Source: Sphingobium wenxiniae (lineage in GTDB: Bacteria > Pseudomonadota > Alphaproteobacteria > Sphingomonadales > Sphingomonadaceae). From it: DNA of 64,000 bases. Positions 51,566 through 60,970 of the stretch are shown here, in pieces (the stretch's first letter is position 1; every line of letters starts with the position of its first letter). The stretch is taken from assembly GCF_007830065.1 (NCBI RefSeq), contig NZ_VLKK01000012.1:1-64000 (forward strand). Direction: 5' to 3'. The notes below the pieces were generated by a model, which was not told the DNA's origin, made no database searches, and saw only the letters and a program-made list of their open reading frames with translations. A program made the position numbers and the translations under genes.

Positions 51566-52533
51566 TGAGCGGGCCCTGGCGGATGGTGGCCCGCCGTCAT
51601 GGCGGGCCGGAGGTGATCGAGCGCGAGGATTTCGATCCCGGCGCGCCCGGCGCGGGAGAGGTCCTGATCGCGCAGGAAGCGGTCGGCCTCAATTTCATCG
51701 ACACCTATTTCCGCACGGGCCTTTACCCTGCCCCGCTTCCCGTCCCCCTGGGTGCGGAGGGCGCGGGCCGGATCGCGGCGGTCGGACCGGGCGTGGCCCG
51801 CCTCGCGGTGGGCGACAGGGTCGCCTGCGCGAGCGGCCTTGGCGCCTATGCCACCCATCGCATCGTGCCCGCCGACCGCGTCGTTCCGATCCCTGACGGC
51901 GTTTCGGTGGAAGGCGCCGCCGCGATGATGCTGAAAGGCATGACCGCCTGCTATCTGGCCGAAGACACGATCACCCTCGCCGCCGGGCAGGTCGCGCTTG
52001 TCCATGCGGCGGCGGGCGGCGTGGGATCGGTGCTGGTGCCGTGGCTGCGGGACAAGGGCGTCGTCGTCATCGCCCATTGCGGCTCAGCGGAAAAGGCCGC
52101 GACGGTGCGGGCGGACCATAGCCTGCACGGGCCTTTCGACACGCTGGCCGCCACCGTTATCGCCCTGACCGGCGGCCAGGGCGTGGATGTCGTCTATGAC
52201 GGCGTGGGAAAGGATAGCTGGGACGCCTCGCTCGCCAGCCTCCGGCGGCGGGGCCTGATGGTCAGTTACGGCAATGCGTCCGGAGCCGTGCCGCCCGTCA
52301 GCCTGCTGGACCTCGGCAAGGGCCGGTCACTTTACGTGACGCGCCCGTCGCTGTTCGACTATGTCGCCACGGCGGAGGAACTGGCCGCGACCGCCGCCCG
52401 GCTCTTCGACCGGATGGCGCGCGGCGTCGTGCAGGCGTGCATCGGCCAGCGCTTCCCATTATCGCAAGCCGCCGAGGCGCATCGCGCGCTGGAAGGGCGC
52501 AGAACGACCGGGGCCACGATTCTCATCCCTTGA
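51565..52533 (+). CDS. quinone oxidoreductase (zeta-crystallin/QorA family)
   Basis: 322 aa medium-chain dehydrogenase/reductase without the structural zinc cysteines. GLNFIDTYFRTGLYP is the family signature, and the NADPH fold is ALVHAAAGGVGSVLVPWL. It reduces quinones or enones with NADPH. It is translationally coupled to the dienelactone hydrolase gene. ATG 51565 is the only reasonable start. Confidence 0.9.
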   Translation: MSGPWRMVARRHGGPEVIEREDFDPGAPGAGEVLIAQEAVGLNFIDTYFRTGLYPAPLPVPLGAEGAGRIAAVGPGVARLAVGDRVACASGLGAYATHRIVPADRVVPIPDGVSVEGAAAMMLKGMTACYLAEDTITLAAGQVALVHAAAGGVGSVLVPWLRDKGVVVIAHCGSAEKAATVRADHSLHGPFDTLAATVIALTGGQGVDVVYDGVGKDSWDASLASLRRRGLMVSYGNASGAVPPVSLLDLGKGRSLYVTRPSLFDYVATAEELAATAARLFDRMARGVVQACIGQRFPLSQAAEAHRALEGRRTTGATILIP

Positions 52534-52542
52534 CGCAAGCAA

Positions 52543-52588
52543 GGGTTTGTGCGCTTGCAAACCCCCCGCGCGATGATTGCTTTTTTTT
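52543..52588 (+). terminator. possible terminator after the quinone oxidoreductase gene
   Basis: GGGTTTG at 52543-52549 pairs with CAAACCC at 52558-52564, 10 bp past the stop codon. A run of eight T begins 16 bp further on (52581-52588), which is farther than in a classical terminator. Confidence 0.4.
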
Positions 52589-52604
52589 GCCCGTTCAATG
52601 CTCG

Positions 52605-52722
52605 TCATCCGCGAAAGCCGGCATCTCTCTTTCTTAAGGCGCACCTGAGCCTAAGTGAGATCCCGGCTTTCGCGGATGAGGATGAAAGAGGCCTCTGCAA
52701 CGTCCGCTCTCCACCCAAACCA
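52605..52722. repeat. dispersed composite repeat, copy 3, with long inverted arms
   Basis: Perfect 17-bp inverted arms (52605-52621 and 52663-52679, containing CGCGAAAGCCGG) enclose a 41-bp loop and are followed by TGCAACGTCCGCTCTCCACCCAAACCA. The layout matches the copies at 12051 and 30702. It occupies most of the 268-bp gap between the quinone oxidoreductase gene and terC. Confidence 0.6.
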
Positions 52723-52747
52723 CCATCCGGCGCGCGGGTCTGCCGCC

Positions 52748-52776
52748 AAAAAAAAGGGGCGGAACACCTCCGCCCC
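52748..52776 (-). terminator. intrinsic terminator of terC
   Basis: On the minus strand GGGGCGG (52776-52770) pairs with CCGCCCC (52762-52756), followed by eight T. It lies 26 bp after the terC stop. Confidence 0.87.
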
Positions 52777-52801
52777 TCTTCCATGTCCATGCAAGCCCGG
52801 A

Positions 52802-53521
52802 TCAGAACAGCGTCAGGATGCCGACCTGATGATCGACGATGCCGTCATAGATCATCTTGACCGCGACATAGAGGATGACCGCAAGGCCCAGATACGCGAT
52901 CCAGCGGAAGCGTTCGATATATTTGGCGATGATGTTCGCCGCGATGCCCATCAGCGCGACCGACAGGATCAGGCCGATGATAAGGATGCCGGGATGATCC
53001 CGCGCCGCGCCCGCGACCGCGAGCACATTGTCCAGGCTCATCGACACGTCCGCGACGGCGACGGCCCAGGCGGCGGCGGCGAAGCTCTTGGCGGGACGCA
53101 GGCCGGACACATCGTCGTCGGTCGGATCGTTCGGCGTGTCGAGGCCACGCTTGGGATGCAGCTCGCGCCACATCTTCCAGCTAACCCAGAGCAGCAGCAG
53201 CCCGCCCGCCAGGATCAGCCCGACGATCTGCATGAGCTGCGTCACCACCAGCGCGAAGCCGATCCGCAGCACAAGCGCGGCGATGATGCCGATCATGATG
53301 ACCCTCTGCCGCTGGGCGACGGGCAGGCCGGCCGCCAGCGCGCCGACGACGATGGCGTTGTCGCCCGCCAGCAATATGTCGATCATCAGCACCTGCCCAA
53401 AGGCGGCAAGCGCCGCCGGAGAGGTTATGTTACTGAAATCGTTGACGATATGGCCCCATATATCGGCGGGAGAGCCGAAACCCTGGGCCGCGGCGGCGGC
53501 GGTGGCGAAAAGGTCGAGCAT
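52802..53521 (-). CDS. TerC family integral membrane protein
   Basis: 239 aa with about seven membrane segments. Conserved acidic motifs within membrane helices, LMIDILLAGDNAIVVG and VADVSMSLDNVLAVAG, are the TerC/YjbE signature. Family members have been linked to metal (manganese) homeostasis and tellurite resistance; the ion is not certain here. An acidic cytoplasmic loop (residues 125-145) separates the halves. The start ATG 53521-53519 lies 87 bp after the rho stop on the same strand. Confidence 0.88.
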   Translation of the reverse strand: MLDLFATAAAAAQGFGSPADIWGHIVNDFSNITSPAALAAFGQVLMIDILLAGDNAIVVGALAAGLPVAQRQRVIMIGIIAALVLRIGFALVVTQLMQIVGLILAGGLLLLWVSWKMWRELHPKRGLDTPNDPTDDDVSGLRPAKSFAAAAWAVAVADVSMSLDNVLAVAGAARDHPGILIIGLILSVALMGIAANIIAKYIERFRWIAYLGLAVILYVAVKMIYDGIVDHQVGILTLF

Positions 53522-53608
53522 ATGGCCTGACGTCCCTGTGGCGGCTGATGACGAAGCGATACGGCTGGCGATCCGAAACGGCTTCGGATTGCAAACCGTC
53601 TTTTAGAC

Positions 53609-54865
<1,257 letters not shown>

Positions 54866-55138
54866 GCGAGTCGGTCCGATGGATAGAGTGTCGTGAAAGA
54901 CAGTTATATGGAGAAAAGCCCGGCAAACAGATGGCTGGGAACGTCCCGCGCCGGACGGGCGGGTGAGTGAAGAGCATTTAGCGATGGCCCTGCCATGCCG
55001 TCAAGGCGGGACATCGCCCTTTCTGATGGAAAATTGGCGGCGCTGCCGGTGCCGATCGACCGGCGGTGCCGCAATCGCGGCGATGGACCGTCCCGCCCGC
55101 GCCATGGTATAAGGCGGAAAAGCGAAAGGATGAGGGAT

Positions 55139-56095
55139 ATGCGCCGCCTCCTTCCCATGGTGGCAATGCTGTGGACGCTGTGCCCGCCTCTGGCCGCGCA
55201 GGAAACGCCCTCGCTCGATCCCGCCGTTCCGCCCGCTTTGGTCCGCACCGGCCCGCCCGCCGAGGATCGCGTCACCATTCCCATTCATATCGGCGGCAAG
55301 GGGCCGTGGAACTTCATTATCGACACAGGATCGCAGCGCACGGTGATTTCGCGCGAGCTGGCCGACCGGCTGGCGCTTCCCGTGCGCGATCCCGTCACGG
55401 TGCTCAGCATGACCGACCGGCTGCAAACCGGCACGGTGGCGCTGTCGACCCTGGGCTTCGGCGATTCGCAAGTGCGCGATATAGAGGCGCCGGTGCTCGA
55501 CGGCGCGCATCTGGGCGCGCCGGGGTTGCTGGGTCTCGACAGCCTGCAATCCAAACGGCTGCTGCTCGATTTCCGGAGGGGGCGGATGGAGATCAGCGAA
55601 AGCAAAAGCCGCTATGCCCGCGATCCCGACACCATCGTCGTCGAAGCGCGGCGGAAGAATGGACAGCTTATCCTGCTCGATTCCGACGTGAATGGGATGG
55701 CGGTCAACATCGTGCTCGACACCGGCACCAATTTCAGCGTCGGCAACATGGCGCTGATGAACAAGCTGATCCGCAAGAAACGCGCGCCGCAGCTGGAACA
55801 GGCGACGCTCACCAGCGTCACCGGCGGCACGCTGGTCGGTCAGGTGGGCAAGATCCGCGAGGTGCATCTGGGCCGCGTCACGCTGCGCGATCTGCCGCTG
55901 CTGTTCGCCGATGCCACCCCCTTTGCCGAACTGGGGCTGGCGGACAGGCCCGCGCTGCTGCTGGGCATCAATGCGCTCAAGGGGTTCGACCGGGTCGCGA
56001 TAGATTTCGGCAGGGGAAGGGTCGATTTCCTGCTGCCGGACATGGGCTGGCTGGAAAAATCGCGCTTCGCCGCGGCCGCCACGCCCGCGGGGTAA
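55139..56095 (+). CDS. secreted retropepsin-like aspartic protease
   Basis: 318 aa with a signal peptide (MRRLLPMVAMLWTLCPPLAAQ). Two DTG active-site motifs, FIIDTGSQRTVIS (about residue 60) and VLDTGTNFSVGN (about residue 195), suggest a single-chain two-lobe arrangement like gag-pol-type bacterial proteases (PF13650/PF13975). Likely periplasmic. ATG 55130 is an alternative start three codons upstream. The target is unknown. Confidence 0.83.
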   Translation: MRRLLPMVAMLWTLCPPLAAQETPSLDPAVPPALVRTGPPAEDRVTIPIHIGGKGPWNFIIDTGSQRTVISRELADRLALPVRDPVTVLSMTDRLQTGTVALSTLGFGDSQVRDIEAPVLDGAHLGAPGLLGLDSLQSKRLLLDFRRGRMEISESKSRYARDPDTIVVEARRKNGQLILLDSDVNGMAVNIVLDTGTNFSVGNMALMNKLIRKKRAPQLEQATLTSVTGGTLVGQVGKIREVHLGRVTLRDLPLLFADATPFAELGLADRPALLLGINALKGFDRVAIDFGRGRVDFLLPDMGWLEKSRFAAAATPAG

Positions 56096-56272
56096 AACCG
56101 CGCCGAGATAGGGAGCGATGGCTGTTATCGGCCGATGGCGGACCCTCAAATCCTTCTCTGCTAGGGGGAGGGGGTAGCGCCTTCCCGATAGCGCGATATC
56201 CCTCCGCCGATCCTCCGGCTCGCCCCGCTTGAAGGGTTGCAGACTCTCCTTATGCCATCGTATGCGTCGATC

Positions 56273-56491
56273 ATGCGGGCAGTCATAATTTTTGCCATAT
56301 TCGTTCTCGCCGGGTGCAGCACTCGTGCAGACCGTTACGCGAAGTCTTTTGTGCACTGGGACGCACTGTCCGATGCCGCTAATTCTGCGGATCATCGGTG
56401 TGGTGGTGGCGCCAAGCTCATCGCGGGGCGGAGAGGCTACTCGCCCGATGACTATGAGTGCCCGCCTAACAGCACCTCACCCCATCCCTGA
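56273..56491 (+). CDS. candidate small lipoprotein
   Basis: 72 aa. The N-terminus MRAVIIFAIFVLAGCSTRADRYA is a textbook lipoprotein signal with lipobox LAGC at residues 12-15; the mature part has two further Cys residues and a DYECPP end. In-frame alternative starts lie at 56252 and 56237 (TTG). The surrounding DNA (56240-56720) is visibly less GC-rich than its neighbours. No family is recognised. It could be a fragment or a recent acquisition. Confidence 0.45.
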   Translation: MRAVIIFAIFVLAGCSTRADRYAKSFVHWDALSDAANSADHRCGGGAKLIAGRRGYSPDDYECPPNSTSPHP

Positions 56492-56554
56492 GAGAACAGG
56501 TTTGCTACGCCTTTCCGCTGGTATTTTCTCAACTCGCCGCATCACAAACTGCCA

Positions 56555-56680
56555 GTCCGCAATCCACCCATCACCGTCACTCAGAGCGCCCTTTCAGCAA
56601 AGGGGATGGGCGGACGCCGTCTTGTTGGGATGGAAGCGAACACTCGATCTGATGGAAGTCGACGTCTGCAATCCACCCAT
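56555..56680. repeat. pair of near-identical 17-bp direct repeats
   Basis: GTCCGCAATCCACCCAT at 56555-56571 and GTCTGCAATCCACCCAT at 56664-56680 differ at one base and are 109 bp apart. They resemble the CCGC...CACCCA half of the composite repeats at 12051, 30702 and 52605. The 230-bp stretch 56492-56722 shows no gene. Confidence 0.5.
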
Positions 56681-56722
56681 AATTGCCATACGGCACCCCG
56701 CTTCGGGAAGCTTCCTGTCGTT

Positions 56723-58804
56723 CTACGGATCGGGCCGCTGTTGTGTCGGCCGCTGGCGGTCGCGGCCCAGTACCTGGTCGATCCATTGCTGGTCCAGCCG
56801 CTGCGGCGCGGGGCGGTCGGCGGGGTCGGGCGGGACGTCCTCGTCCGGATTGTCGCTCTGCGGCGCGTCCGGCTGCGTGCGCTCCAGCGGCAGGCCGTTC
56901 TCGTCGACCATCATGCCCCCACCCGTTCCATCGTCGGGCGCGCCATAATAGGCTTCGTCGTCCGGCTCCAACTGCCATTCGGGCAGCGTGACCTGCGTGT
57001 CGAACTGCTCCACCGGCCGCTTGGCGACGGCGACCTTCATGAAATCGGCGAAGGCGCGCGCCGGCGCGCGCCCGCCCTGTAATCCGCCCACGGCGCGCGC
57101 ATCGTCGCGGCCCATCCAGACGCCGGTGGTGATGCCGCTGGAAAAGCCCAGGAACCAGCCGTCCTTGTTGCTGCTGGTGGTGCCGGTCTTGCCCGCGACG
57201 GGCCGCCCGATCTGCGCCGCCCTGCCGGTGCCGGTGGAAACCGCCGTCTGCATGAGGTCGGTCAGCCCCGCCGCCACCCAGGGCGCGACCAGCACGCGGC
57301 TGGTGTCGTCCTGATGCTCGTAGAGCAAGCGGCCGTCGGCGGTCGTCACCTTGGTGATGCCATAGGGCGCGACCGCGATTCCCTTGCGCGCCACCGAAGC
57401 GAAGGCGCGGGTCATGTCGATCAGCCGCACGTCCGATGTGCCCAGCACCATGGACGGATGCGTGTTGATCGGCGTCGATATGCCGAAGCGCCGCGCCATG
57501 TCGGCGATGGTGGGAAAGCCCACTTCCACGCCCAGCTTCGCCGCCACGGTGTTGACCGAATAGGCAAAGGCGGTGCGCACGTCGATATCACCCGAAAAGC
57601 GCCCGTTGCTGTTGCGCGGCGACCAGCCGTTGATGGTGACAGGCTCGTCCGTGACTCCGGTATCGGGCGTATAGCCCGCCTCCAGCGCGGCCATATAGAC
57701 GAACAGCTTCCACGCCGAACCCGGCTGGCGCGTCGCGGTGGTGGCGCGGTTATAGTTGGAGGTCACATAGTCGAGGCCGCCGACCATCGCCCGCACCGCC
57801 CCGTCCCGGTCCAGCGCCACCAGCGCTCCCTGCGATCCCTTGGGCACATTGGCCTGGATCGCGGCGGTCGCGGCGCGCTGCATGGAAAGATCGATGGTGG
57901 TATAGACCTCCAGCGGCTCATTCGGTTCGGTGATGAGCGTGTCGAGCTGCGGCAGCGCCCAGTCGGTGAAGTAACGCACGCTGTTCTGCGGCGGCTCGGG
58001 GGCCATCTTCACATCCGCCAGATTGGCGCTGGCATGTTCCGCCGCGCTGATCGCGCCATTTTCCTGCATCAGGTCCAGCACCACGCCCGCGCGGCCGATG
58101 GCGGCCTCCGCATCGGCGGTGGGGGAGTAGCTGGAGGGGGCCTTCACCAGCCCCGCGATGATCGCCGCTTCCGGCAGATTGAGGCTGTCGGCGGGGTGGC
58201 CGAAGAACTTTCGGCTTGCCGCGTCGATGCCGTATGCGCCGCCGCCGAAATAGACCTTGTTGAGGTAAAGCTCCAATATCTGCCGCTTGCTGAACTTGCG
58301 TTCCAGCGCCAGCGCCAGCACCATTTCCCGGACCTTGCGGCCCCAGCTATAGCTGTTGTTGAGGAAGATGTTGCGCGTCACCTGCTGGGTGATGGTGGAC
58401 GCGCCCTGCAAGCGGCGGCCCTTGCCCCGGTTTTCGAGCGCCACCCACGCCGCGCGCGCCATGCCGATGGGATCGACGCCGGGATGCAGATAGTAACGCT
58501 TGTCCTCGGTCGACACCATCGCGTCGACCATCACCTGCGGGATCTGGTCATAGGGCAGCCAGCGCCCGAAGCTCGGCCCCAATGACACGATGACGCTGCC
58601 GTCCGCCGCATGGACGCGGATCATCTGGCCGTTGGGCGATGATTTGAGGCTGCTATAGTCGGGCAGCGACTGCATCGCGATGACGACCGCCACGACGATC
58701 GCCACCACGGCGGCGACCAGCGCGATCAGGCCCGCCTTGAGGCCCCGCATCAGCCACAGCCTTGCCGTGCCCGGCGGTTCCTTGCTCTTGCCCGATCTTG
58801 CCAT
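56723..58804 (-). CDS. class A penicillin-binding protein (PBP1A)
   Basis: 693 aa bifunctional peptidoglycan synthase. One membrane anchor (about residues 20-43), then a glycosyltransferase domain with MVSTEDKRYYLHPGVD and RRLQGASTITQQVTRN, and a transpeptidase domain with active Ser in GSAWKLF (SxxK), SVN in FAYSVNTVAAK and KTG in VAGKTGTTSSNKDGW. The last ~90 residues form a Pro/Asp/Gln-rich disordered tail. ATG 58804-58802 (MARSGKSKEPPG) is preferred over 58855. msrB lies 120 bp upstream. Confidence 0.94.
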   Translation of the reverse strand: MARSGKSKEPPGTARLWLMRGLKAGLIALVAAVVAIVVAVVIAMQSLPDYSSLKSSPNGQMIRVHAADGSVIVSLGPSFGRWLPYDQIPQVMVDAMVSTEDKRYYLHPGVDPIGMARAAWVALENRGKGRRLQGASTITQQVTRNIFLNNSYSWGRKVREMVLALALERKFSKRQILELYLNKVYFGGGAYGIDAASRKFFGHPADSLNLPEAAIIAGLVKAPSSYSPTADAEAAIGRAGVVLDLMQENGAISAAEHASANLADVKMAPEPPQNSVRYFTDWALPQLDTLITEPNEPLEVYTTIDLSMQRAATAAIQANVPKGSQGALVALDRDGAVRAMVGGLDYVTSNYNRATTATRQPGSAWKLFVYMAALEAGYTPDTGVTDEPVTINGWSPRNSNGRFSGDIDVRTAFAYSVNTVAAKLGVEVGFPTIADMARRFGISTPINTHPSMVLGTSDVRLIDMTRAFASVARKGIAVAPYGITKVTTADGRLLYEHQDDTSRVLVAPWVAAGLTDLMQTAVSTGTGRAAQIGRPVAGKTGTTSSNKDGWFLGFSSGITTGVWMGRDDARAVGGLQGGRAPARAFADFMKVAVAKRPVEQFDTQVTLPEWQLEPDDEAYYGAPDDGTGGGMMVDENGLPLERTQPDAPQSDNPDEDVPPDPADRPAPQRLDQQWIDQVLGRDRQRPTQQRPDP

Positions 58805-58924
58805 GATGTCCGTGCCGCCCCGGATACGCGCTAATGGAAAAGGGGGCCAGCGCAAATCCGGCGTCGGCCCTCAAAAAATCTCTGCCCGTCTCAAGAAGAT
58901 CGCGGCTTTACCCGCAATGAACGC

Positions 58925-59329
58925 TCACTCCGCCTCGTCGCGCGGCTTGAAGTCCAGCGATGCGCTGTTCATGCAATAGCGCAGGCCGCCCACTCCCGGC
59001 CCATCGGGAAAGACATGGCCCAGATGCCCCTCGCATTTGGCGCAGCGCACTTCGGTGCGGATCATGCCATGGCTGGAATCGCGCAGTTCGTCGACCGCGT
59101 CGATGTCCACCGGGGCGGTGAAGCTGGGCCAGCCCGACCCGCTGTCATATTTCTCGCCGGAATCGAACAGCTCCGCCCCGCAACCGGCGCAATAGTAAAC
59201 GCCGTCGGCCTTGTTGCTGTTATATTTGCCGGTGAAGGCCCGCTCGGTGCCGCCTTCCCGCAAGACATGATATTGTTCGGGGGAAAGGCGGTTGCGCCAT
59301 TCCTCTTCGGTCAGGTTCAGCTTGTCCAT
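58925..59329 (-). CDS. msrB: peptide-methionine (R)-S-oxide reductase
   Basis: Repairs the R form of methionine sulfoxide in proteins. 134 aa. The two CxxC zinc pairs (CAGC, CAKC), the DSGSGWPSF motif, [10 protein letters not shown] and the catalytic [11 protein letters not shown] are all present. The start is ATG 59329-59327 ([11 protein letters not shown]); the frame is open to 59644 but that extension overlaps holA and is a shadow. It is cytoplasmic, without a signal peptide. Confidence 0.95.
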   Translation of the reverse strand: MDKLNLTEEEWRNRLSPEQYHVLREGGTERAFTGKYNSNKADGVYYCAGCGAELFDSGEKYDSGSGWPSFTAPVDIDAVDELRDSSHGMIRTEVRCAKCEGHLGHVFPDGPGVGGLRYCMNSASLDFKPRDEAE

Positions 59330-59387
59330 GACCGCAATATGGCCCGCGTGCCTCCACCGATCAAGCCGTGGCGGCGATATGCCGCCA

Positions 59388-60413
59388 TCATCGCTCCCGC
59401 GCCGCCTGCCGGGCGATGGTGAGCAGCTCATGCCGGACCATGAGGTCGCCAAGGCCGCGCCCGCCCCGGCTGGCGCGCTCCGCCTGGGCGAGGCGCTGGA
59501 TGACGCGGGCGATGCCCTGCGCGTCCCACAGCCGCACCTGCCGCGTGACGACGCCCTTTTCCTTCCAGAATACGGCCTTGCCCGCCGATTCCATCGCCGC
59601 CTCCAGCCGCCCGTTCCGGTCGAAATCGGCGCGGATATGGGCAAGCAGCATGGCGCGGGTCAGCAGCGGGCGCAGGACGGACGCCATGGCCGCGCCGACC
59701 TCCGCCAGCCGCCCCAGTTCCTTGTGCATGGCCCTGAGATCGCCGCCCAGCACGGCGTTCACCAGCGGCGCGGCGTCGGATTCGGGATTGTCGGCGGACA
59801 GGGCGTCCAGCGCTTCGGCGGTCGCTTCCTGCGGACGGTCGGGCGCAGCGTCGAGATAGAGGATCAGCTTCTCGATCTCGCCGCTCATCAACGCGCGGTC
59901 GCCATTGGCCAGGTCGACGATCCGCCGCGCCAGCTCCGTGGGCAGGCGCAGCCCGCCTTCCCGCGCGATGGCGACGGCGATCTGCTCCGATTCCCGTGCG
60001 TCCGGCTGATAGGAGATGAAGGCCAGCGTCTGCTTGTGATCCAGCGCCAGCTTCACCAGCTTGGACGTGGCCTTGAGCGCGCCCGCCACCGCGATCACCG
60101 GATTGCCCGCCGCCTCCGCCTCCAGCAGCGCATGGAGCGCGGGCAGGGATTCCTCGCCCATGCCGTTGATCCGTATCCAGCGCTTGTCCCCGAACATGGA
60201 GAAGGCGGCCGCCTCGTCCGCCAGCCGGGCGGGATCGTCGCGCAGGGTCGCGCCGTCCAGGTCGATGCGTTCCGCCTCCGGTCCCATCGCCCGCTCCAGA
60301 CGCCTGGCGAGCGCCATGCTGCCCGCTTCGTCGGGACCGTAGAGCAGGAAGAAGCGGACATCCGCCGGGGGCGCGTCCAGCGCCTTTTCGATCTGGCCCC
60401 TATTGGCCTTCAT
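59388..60413 (-). CDS. holA: DNA polymerase III delta subunit
   Basis: 341 aa clamp-loader subunit. The N-terminus [19 protein letters not shown] and the segment [31 protein letters not shown] are typical of alphaproteobacterial HolA. The C-terminal collar is helical. ATG 60413-60411 overlaps the lptE 3' end by 14 bases, giving the common lptE-holA pair. A 7-bp hairpin (59369-59387) directly follows the stop. Confidence 0.92.
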   Translation of the reverse strand: MKANRGQIEKALDAPPADVRFFLLYGPDEAGSMALARRLERAMGPEAERIDLDGATLRDDPARLADEAAAFSMFGDKRWIRINGMGEESLPALHALLEAEAAGNPVIAVAGALKATSKLVKLALDHKQTLAFISYQPDARESEQIAVAIAREGGLRLPTELARRIVDLANGDRALMSGEIEKLILYLDAAPDRPQEATAEALDALSADNPESDAAPLVNAVLGGDLRAMHKELGRLAEVGAAMASVLRPLLTRAMLLAHIRADFDRNGRLEAAMESAGKAVFWKEKGVVTRQVRLWDAQGIARVIQRLAQAERASRGGRGLGDLMVRHELLTIARQAARER

Positions 60414-60906
60414 GACGCTGGTTCCGCGCCGCGAACAGGGCGAGCCGCGCGACGATCTGGTCCGCGACGGTCTGCGACAGGCGTTCGAGCGCCGTATCCT
60501 CCGCCGCGATGGTCGCATATTCGCTGGAGGTCACGTCGATGCCCGCGTCCGACCCGGCGGTGTCGTCCAGCACCTGCGCGCCGGTCGCCCCGTCGATCAG
60601 TTGATAGCGGGCGCGCAGCGTGCGCCGCTCCCGCGTGATCGCGGCGTCGCCGCGGAGGCCGAAACCGCTGATCTGGTCGTCCAGCTTCACTACCAGCTTG
60701 TAGGCGGGGCCGTTGCCGCTCATCGCGGAGAACCGGTCATTGAGCGCGTTGCGGACCAGCCAGCCGCTCTTGCCCTCTATGGGCTGCACCTCGACATTGC
60801 CCAGCGCCTGCGCCACCGCGCCATGCCCGCCCCCGCCATAGACGGGCCTCAGCCCACAGGCGGAGAGAAGAACCGTGACGGCGAGCAGGGGGATGAAACG
60901 CTTCAT
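60400..60906 (-). CDS. lptE: LPS assembly lipoprotein LptE
   Basis: 168 aa outer-membrane lipoprotein that plugs LptD during lipopolysaccharide export. Signal peptide with lipobox VLLSACG (Cys at residue 17), then LRPVYGGGGHG, a family-typical start of the mature chain, and a low-conservation body. It follows leuS by 64 bp, with a REP-like palindrome between. The leuS-lptE-holA order is common in alphaproteobacteria. Confidence 0.9.
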   Translation of the reverse strand: MKRFIPLLAVTVLLSACGLRPVYGGGGHGAVAQALGNVEVQPIEGKSGWLVRNALNDRFSAMSGNGPAYKLVVKLDDQISGFGLRGDAAITRERRTLRARYQLIDGATGAQVLDDTAGSDAGIDVTSSEYATIAAEDTALERLSQTVADQIVARLALFAARNQRHEGQ

Positions 60907-60921
60907 GGGACAATCCTATAT

Positions 60922-60962
60922 CCGTTCGCCCTGGGCTTGTCGAAGGGCGTTGGGGCGAACGG
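60922..60962. repeat. REP-like palindrome between leuS and lptE
   Basis: CCGTTCGCC and GGCGAACGG enclose GGGCTTGTCGAAGGGC, a form of the widespread proteobacterial element containing CTTGTCGAAGG. It fills the leuS-lptE gap and may stabilise or end the leuS mRNA. Confidence 0.6.
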
Positions 60963-60970
60963 TTCCTCTC

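Noticed and set aside
50867-52533. aromatic-degradation gene cluster
   Set aside because: A dienelactone hydrolase-like and a quinone reductase-like gene are paired, but no ring-cleavage or other catabolic gene is near, so general functions are more likely.
59369-59387. terminator at the end of holA
   Set aside because: TGGCGGC-GATAT-GCCGCCA is a perfect 7-bp hairpin but no U-run follows on the minus strand; not enough for a terminator call.
58925-59644. longer MsrB reading frame that could suggest a fusion protein
   Set aside because: The upstream part overlaps holA in another frame and is Arg/Ser-rich. MsrB alone from 59329 has normal length.
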